Positions 49,701-58,700 of a stretch of DNA of 64,000 nucleotides are shown piece by piece. The stretch lies in NCBI GenBank assembly GCA_963576565.1, contig OY755042.1, forward strand, positions 110,847,314-110,911,313, written 5' to 3'. Numbering within the stretch: the first letter of the stretch is position 1; each line of letters starts with the position of its first letter. The notes below the pieces were generated by a model, which did not search any database, was not told where the DNA came from, and saw only the letters and a program-made list of their open reading frames with translations. This DNA is from Aspidapion aeneum (Eukaryota > Arthropoda > Insecta > Coleoptera > Brentidae). The position numbers were made by a program, and so were the translations under genes.

Positions 49701-52700
49701 AGATATCTGACGAGATCAACCCGTACCCCACTCTCTCTATGTTCCTATAATCAAATTATAAATGAAAGCCCTTAGTAGTAGCAGATATACTAGTGGGGGT
49801 AGTCCAGACAATAGGCCAGAGTGAACCCTTTTTGCCATAACCCACCCCTCTGCACTTCCATTATTGATATCCAGGTAGCTTCTTTACAAAGTGCGGTATG
49901 TCAGCTCCCCTTGTTTCTAGATTCCTTTGAACCTTTGTTTGATCCTGGTTATTGCTGAGTATGTAGAAATCTTCACTAAATTTTTAGGTAATCATGTCTA
50001 AATTTGGACCAATTTACAATCTTAAAGCTGCATTAGGCGATGCAGATTGCGGTTGCTTAGAATATAAAACAATAAAACAAACAAGGCGCAAAGAACAGTT
50101 AAAATTACTGAATAATGAAACCAAGTTTTCTGTAAGTGGGGTCGTTATGACGAAAGAAGGTCCAACATATGTTGTGGGTAATGCTGTAGCTAGAAAACCT
50201 TGTGATTGTATAAAAAAATATCGAGATTCATTAATTGCCGCTAAAGCTCAACATATATTAAAGCAATATCCTGCTAACTTTGTTAATGCTGGAGTCGTAA
50301 ATGATAAACAGTTTGGACCCGTTTATTCAATTACAGGTAGGTCAATATATTATTTTAAATGAATAAATTTTATCTTCTACAAATTGCTTTGATAAAATTA
50401 AACTAACTTTATAAATGACTTTAATTGTTACCAAAGCAGAAATCACAGATTTAGATTTTTAGTATAACAATTAATTTGTAGGAGCCTGTGAAGCACAAAC
50501 TGAAGTGGAATTTCAAGAAATTGGAAAAGATTCATCTAGTAGTGTAATAATAAAACCATACTGTGTGAAGGACTGTGGAGATTATTTTGAATACGAAGAC
50601 ATTTTTAAACCTGAAAGTAACAATGCCAATTGCAAAAAAGAGTGTTTTAAATCCGGTGATGGAAAAGATGAAAATGAACAAAGTGAAACTGATACAGAAT
50701 CCACAAGCTCTTCAGAGGATGATGAAGATAGTGGTTCTAGTTCGTCCAGTTCAAGTGAATCTAGTAAATCAAGTTTTTATTGCAAATGTTGTGCATTGAA
50801 TAATCAAAATAATGCAAGAAAGCAAAGCAGCTCAAGTTCTAATAGTAATTCCTGCAAATGTAAATGTCAGGTGCATGATGATAAATTTAAAGAAAAAAAG
50901 CGCGGAAAGAAAAAAAGTGAATCTAGTATTTATTGTGCATATTGTACAATGAATAATGAAAAGGATGAAGCGAACCAAAGCATGGCAAGTACCAATAGTG
51001 ATTCTCTCAAAATTAATTGTCGGGAGGCTTTGGATAAATTTATAGAAGAAAAGTGCCAATGTGAAGAATGTTTGGTCAAAATCAGACAAGGATTTGCTAC
51101 TCACATTCATGGAGGTAACTTGGTCTATATAATAGTCTATAATTATATTTTTATAATTTGTTGAATTTTTTCAGGAACTAAACTATCTGAAAGTGGAACT
51201 CCATTAAATCTAATTCAAGGCATTCATCAACCTCAGTGCAGTTGTATGCACAATCATTTAGAGAAACTAAAAAAGGTACTCTTAAACAATATATCCTGAT
51301 ATTTTTTATGACTAGCTATAGTCTCACATTCCAAGTTTCCGCATGATACTTATTTTATTTTTCCCAGGTCCCCATACTCACTTTTGTTTTAGTTCTTATC
51401 CATTTATTCCTTTTTCTCTCTGTCAGCTTTACAAGTAACGTTTGTCTTTCCAATGATCTTTGGGCTTTTATTACCTTATTCATGTTTTATTTTGTAAGTG
51501 TCCAGGTCTGGGTGACTAGAGGAAGTACACATTGGTTATACACTTTCGTTTTGAGGTACTATGGTATTTTTAATTTTTTAATATGTAGCTTAATGTACCG
51601 AATGCTGCCCACGCTAATTTGTATTTTTTCTTGGTTAATTCTGATCGTGATATCTTTATCAGTGTTGGTTATGGCTTTAGTTTTAGTGTAGTTCATACTC
51701 AATCCTATATTTTTAGCTGCTGTATCCAGTTGTTCCATTATTTTTATCGGTTCTTCTTTCTTATCTGTTATTAGGGCGATATTGTCAGCAGTTTAATTAT
51801 TGTCTGCTTACTTGATGTCCGTCAAGTTTTCTTATTAGTATATCTGTTAATATTTTAGTGAAAAGCTTACAAATTACATTGAGAAGTGTTAGTAGATTTG
51901 CTCTATCGCGTTCCTTGTGTAGAATAATGGTTATGGATTTTTCCAGTTGTTTAGGATTTTTTTTGTATTTTTTTCAGGAGAATATGAAGGGTACTAACTA
52001 CAGTTTAGTACAGTACTTTAGCATTTCGGCCGTTACTCCTTCTTTTTCAGGTTTTTTGTTCTTTTTTTATTTTCTTTAATGCTCTCTTTATTTCCGCCTC
52101 GATTATTTCAGGTTGTAGTTCTGAGTTTATGTTCTTTATTTCTGTTTTGAGTTTCTTCATGGTTTCTCGCGATGCTTCCTTTTTTGTGTGGTATAATTCT
52201 GTATAGAATAGCTATGTGATATTTATAATACCCTTTTTAACGTTAATTTCTATTCCGTTTATATTCTTTATTTTAATTATTTCATATTATCTACCTTTTT
52301 TAATTTATTTTATAGGAAGAAGAATATAAAGCAAGAGCCTTTGCCCGTTACAATATAATGAAGAATAAAGAAAAATATTTAATATCGGGGGTAACAATGA
52401 CCAAAGAAGGCCCGGTTTACAATATCACTGGTGCCGCGGAGTGTCATTGTAAAGACCAACAGGAAAAAGAATACGAACATCGCCCGCCCGAAACTCCCAA
52501 AACTGGAAGGGTTAAATTGCACGTGCTTGGAGTAAAGGAGCTTCCTAAAGAGAATGTCTATATTCTAGCCAATGCAATGGAAATAGAGGAATGCGATTGT
52601 ATGGCAATTTTAAAAAAGTTTGAAGAAGAACACTCTTGTTGTGTGGATGAGTTTGATCAATTTATGCAAAAGATAAAAGAAGAACAAGAAAGGGAAAGCG

Positions 52701-55700
52701 TGAAGAGTGTAACGTCTGGTAAGTTTAATCCATATTTAAATATTTTATACCGCGTGGCGAGCATTCTATCTAAGGGTAGGATATTAGTATAATCCGCTAC
52801 TTGGTTCGTGAAAGGTCAACTTTTCAGTTTTATGTAAGTGCATTCATCAAACGGGGTGATAAACAACCAGAATAATACCTTAAAATTCTGCTTGTTCCTA
52901 AATCTAAATAATTCACTTACTTTTACAAACAAACAGAATTTTAAAGTGTTATTCTTGTTATTGATTTTCGTTTGACATTCACTAAAGTCAATTTTTTTAC
53001 ACCACAGTTTACCAATTTATTGGTAAGCTAACTATTATTTAATTTTAGGTATTTTTTTATGCATTTTTAGTCTAACCCTAACAAAGGTAATGTTAGACCA
53101 CAGTGAACGCAGCCTGGTTATAGGATGCGGGAGGGTGGTCGAGACCTTAGGCGGGCGGCAGGCATGTTTGTAAACGACGTCCATGATTGCGATTCGGTTG
53201 TAGCCCGAACGCTGCCGTAACCGTGTCAATGAAACCCTATTCTACATTGACACGGTTCGGTTACGTTGGCGATCGATTGACAACGGTTAGGTTTCACATT
53301 CTCTAGGATCCCGGGAAAGAGGTCAGGAGAGTATGTTTAAAAAAAATATATGTATGTTAGAAATTTACGAATTCTTTCTTAAGAAAGATTGTTCCAGACT
53401 GATTTTTAACGAACATTTTTGCGATCACGTGTGTTAGTTACCCAAGGGATTTACCGCGGAGCTCATTTACGACTTTTTCAATACAAATATCATAATTATG
53501 AGTAGTAATGCCTTTTAAACTAAAAACGAACATTTTCAGAAAATAATGTTATTTTAAATGTTGGCAGGCGACATGCGCCACAGGCAAAAATGTTTTAAAT
53601 ACAAAAGGAACATTTTTAAACAAAAAGTAAAGTTGATAGTTTTAAGTTAAAATTGGTTAAATAATACTTTTAACTGGCTCTGGAACGAAATAGCGATGTA
53701 CAAAATAGCGACGTTCAAAATAGCGAGTAATGAAATAGCGACTATCAAAATAGCGACGTAATGAAAGAGCGACTATCAAAATAGCGATGTATCAAAATAG
53801 CGTTTGTAACAAAACAGCGACATATCAAAATAGCGATATATCAAAATAGCGACAATCAAAATAGCGATGTATCAAAATAGCGATGTATCAAAATAGCGAT
53901 GTATCAAAATAGCGATGTATCAAAATAGCGATGTATGAAAATGGCGATGTATCAAAATACCGAATCAAACCAAACCGAATCGAATCAAATCAATCCAAAC
54001 CGAAAAGAACCGAAATGCGCTATTATATCCTATTTTGACTATATCAGCTTATTAAAAAAAAACTTTCCTGATTCTTTTCCGGGATCCTAGAGGGTGTGAA
54101 TCCGAACCGAACCGAACCGAACCGATCTGAACCGAATTCGGTTCGGTTCGGATTCATACTCTCTAGGATTCCGGAAAAGAAGTCTGGAAAGTTTTTTTTT
54201 TAAATATGCTGGTTCGGTTCGGTTCGGTTCAGTTTGCGTCGGTTCGGTTCGGATTCACACCCTTTAGGATCCCGGGAAAGAAGTCAGGAAATTTTTTTTT
54301 AAAAACATTTCTTAGAAAGAAACTCTTTAGTCGAGCCATATGCCAAAAAGGAACCGAAATATCGCTATTTTGATAGTCGCTATTTTGTTACATCGCTGTT
54401 TTGATAGTCGCTATTTTGTTACATCGCTATTTTGATAGTCGCTATTTTGTTACATCGCTATTTTGATAGTCGTTATTTTGTTACATTGCTTTTTTGTTAC
54501 ATCGCTATTTCGTTACAATCGCTATTTTGTTACATCGCTATTTTGTTACATCGCTATTTTGATTGTCGCTATTTCGATACCGCTATTTTAATAGTCGCTA
54601 TTTTGTACATCGCTATTTCGTTCCAGAGCCCTTTTGGCTGACCCTTTTTTAAAAGTAAAATCTAATGCCGACATAAAACTTGTGTATCATATTGGGTTAA
54701 AATCGTTTGAGGTGTTCTTAAGTTATCGTGTATTGAGACAGACAATTTATTTTATTATCCGATCTAGGTGTTTTAGGAACTAACTAACTAATAAAAAGAG
54801 CTGATGGTCTAACCTTAGTTCCTTGGAATAGGGGTAGGCCATTAGTAAGGGATGCCACTTGCTCCGATACTATGGCTAATTCATACATAAATTTAACATC
54901 AAAAAAAGCGGGAGAAGCGGCAAAAATAAGGGAACAAATTAAAATAAACAAATATTCAGTATTATCTCAAAATTATATTTTTGTTCCTTTTTCTGTAGAG
55001 ACTTTTGGACCTTGGGGGGAAAAAGCTAAAAATTTTGTCAAAGAACTTGGTGCCAAAATCGAATGTAAGTCCCACGAACCTAGATCAACCTCATTTTTGA
55101 TTCAGAGGTTAAGCCTTGCCATTCAAAGGGGAAATGCAGCTTCAGTCATAGGAACCATTCCCGACATGCAGCAGTTGGACGAAATTTTCAATCTTTAAAT
55201 GTGTGCTTGGGGATGTATGCTTGCGTGTGTGAGTTTAGACTTTTATTATATTTTTATTGTTTATTTCTTGTTTTATACCTATTTAATGTTAAAAAATAAC
55301 TTACATTTAATAAAATTTTTAAAATGTTCACGTTTTTAATAGTCCACTTCTTGTAGGGTTACAAGTAAAGTAATACTTTTCACACTCTAAAAAATGTTTT
55401 AGATTATCCGCCCCTTGACGAGTGCGACCGCGTGCGCCTGTAGTAATTTATCAAGGTTACCTTTGACAACGCTGCAAATTTTTCTGCGGGAGTCGGACGT
55501 ATCGCGGTCTCTTTAATAAATGCCATGCTCTATCTGTTTTTATCCTCTTATGGAATTTCACGCGGTATGTTTTCTGCCATTTAAACAATTTTTTTAGAAG
55601 AAAAACCCAATAACGAAGAAGAAAAACCAAATTTTAACGTCCCAAACGATCCAAATCAACCAAACGAAGAGGAAACTAATGAAGAAATTCTGGAAGAAAA

Positions 55701-58700
55701 GAAGATAACAACTGAAGAAAGCTCTGGTGAATCGTCTTCTGGATACTGTGATTGTTGTAAAAAAGATCTGGAAAGTTCTGGTTCTTCTTCCGATTATACA
55801 ACTAGCGATGAATCCACCGAGGCCAGCTCTGACACAGAGAATTATAATCCTTGCTCATTGCGTCCTTGTACCCAGAAATGCGATATAAATCCAATTACTC
55901 TGAAAGAAAGGCAAATTCCAGAGTATTTCATGTCCAAAAGATACGTGATATTTAAAAAGATACCGAAGGACACTGTCGAACAAGAAATGATTTTGAAGCA
56001 CATACTGAAAGGAATGGCTGAAGATGGGTTTGCCTTAGCCAAGTTGCCAGAGGTTTACAAACTGCCGATTTTCAAATTGTGGTGGGAAATGAGGAGTGAG
56101 GTAAAGCTTTTTTGAAAAATTAATACTAGACAGTTTTGTTTCCAAGATCACATAATATTTTCTTACTACTATTATGTCGGTTTAGAACGTTTTTCTATGT
56201 TGTCCGACGCCTATTCTCCACCTCCTTCGATCCTGACAATCATCTTCTGTCAGATTTTTTTGACTCATTGATCTTTGGATTGACTGTTGCTATTCTAGTT
56301 TAGGACGCCCTCTTTTACTGCGCCCTATTGGTTGCCATTCTAGAACCTGCTTTGGTAATCTTTCGTCGTTCATCCGTTGTACATGGCCGTACCATATCAG
56401 TTACCGTTATGTTTCCTTCGATTCCCATTCTTTCTTTTATGATCTCATTTCTTATGTGATCTGTTCTAGATATTCTCATTGGTTTTTTATTGCATCCATT
56501 TCGACAATTTCCATTTTTGTTTTGTATTTTTCTGTTACGCGACAAGTTTTTACTCCACACAACAGCGTACTTTTCACCATTGTTTCATTAATGTTAAATT
56601 TTACATTCTTTTTTATCTCTCTGCTTCATAAAAAACTGTTAAGTCATCCAATAACCTTTTTTGCTTTTACTATTTTTTTTTCCAGTATGATTGATATAAG
56701 TCTGCTCTAACACTGTCCATAATTTTTCTACTGGAACGGTATCATATGCTTTTTGTAGGTTTACAACGGTAACATGAGTCTCTATATTTCTGGCGCTCCT
56801 TCTTACAAGATCTGCCTGCACGAAACCCACTTTGCTCTTCTTCTTCTCGTTCAGGAAAATCATTCTCTGTTAGATCTCTAAGAATTCTACCGTACAATCT
56901 AGTTAGAGTACTGGTTACTGAAATTCCTCTGTAAGTGTTGCAATCCAGCTTGTTTCCTTTTTTATGTATTGAGGATATAAATGCAATTTTGCAATCATCA
57001 GGTACTAGATGTCCGTTTATGCATTGATTGAAAATATATGTGAGATTTTCGAGTAGTTTCTCTGATCCATATTTAAGCATTTCAGCATATATTCCTCCCG
57101 CTCCGCTAGCTTTTCCAGATTTAAGCTTTTTAATACTATTTTTATCATTTATTTTTCGATGATTACTTCCTATCTATGTACTTCTATGTCTCTCCTCGGA
57201 GAAACTGCCAGATATTCGCGTCTCGTCTCCTGCAGCAGTCCCTTGTAGTGTGTTCTGTCCATTGTTCTGGTTTGATGATCTGGATGTTTTTTACTGTACT
57301 AATGAATTTCCGTACTTCAGAACTCTGCCTACCTCCTACGTGTGTATTTATATCGTGGCATTTGCACTCGAACATTCAATTTTTTTCTGTGCGTATCAAA
57401 TTTCTTAGCTGTCTTCTGATTTCCCTGTAGATTTCTAGGTCTCTTTGCTCTTTAGTACTAAGCCATTTCAAGTATGTGCGTTTTTTCTCTTTGACCATTT
57501 CCTGTATTTTCTCCGTTCACCACTTCCTGTTATTTCTATTATCTTGGTATCCAACAGCTTCGTTGCTTGCTTCCTTCAAGCTTTTTATTATGTCTGTATA
57601 TGTTTCTTCAGATGAGTGTTCTGTGTTTATTAATTTTATATCTAATCGGTTCTAATACAATCTTTGAGTAGTTTCGATTTCTAGATTTCAAAGTTGTATT
57701 TTTGATTGTCTTCGATGCATTCTAGCTTTTTATTTTCTTCAATACTTTTGTCCCTATTTGTTTTTCTTAAAGGGAATAACATTTTTGCTTTTTCCAGATG
57801 GTGGTCAGATCCACAGGTAACACCACGAAGTGCTCGCACATCATACCATTTAATTGCGAGTGTTGTCCACCTATAGCATAATCAATGATTGATTTAAGAT
57901 TTCTTAAATATAATATATTCTTTACATGTGTAAAATGGGGATCTAAAAATAATGGAATTTTGTAGGTTTATTGGACTCAAGCTGACAGACGTAGATACGT
58001 CAATCGAAGCATACATCTCTGGAATCACACAGATTTGTGTTACAAAGAGCCCGAGATCGATACTCTACCATTTACTCACAGTGACATTGGAAAGCTTACT
58101 TGGGCCAATGCAAAACTAATCAGGTACCTTATAGGGGAAGTCTTCTCCATATTGGAGTAGCGAGCGGTGAACGGAGGACGTAAAGTTTTATGTTTTAATA
58201 TAGTACCCTCCACTCGCTGCGATTAAAAAGTTATTTTTAGACCTACCGACATCAGAAAACTCTAACACTTTCAATATACAGGGTGTCCCAGATAGTTTAC
58301 TTTAGTTTATTGAAACATTAGTTATAAAATATACAATAGTCAAAGTATAAAAGCGTATACTTTGATATAGTGCAACTTTTTCTTATTTACTCAAAACCGT
58401 ATCTCTTACCGTTTCCAAAATCCCGATGAAGTTACTTTTATCTGAGACACCCTGTATACGGGCTACAACGGGACCATCAGCAAACTAACATAACGATCTT
58501 TTTATTAGGAACGTAACAAGCCAATACACTTACAACTACTACAGAAAAGTGAAGCAAGTTACCATAGCAACGGGAAGAGAATTCTTCGCTTCTACGTTCG
58601 ACTACGAATTCCCCACTCCCGGATGGAGGGACTGTGCGTTTGCCTACATCCCCACCAAAGAGGAGGCCGTGTTTCCCTATAAAATTTACCAGTCACACGA

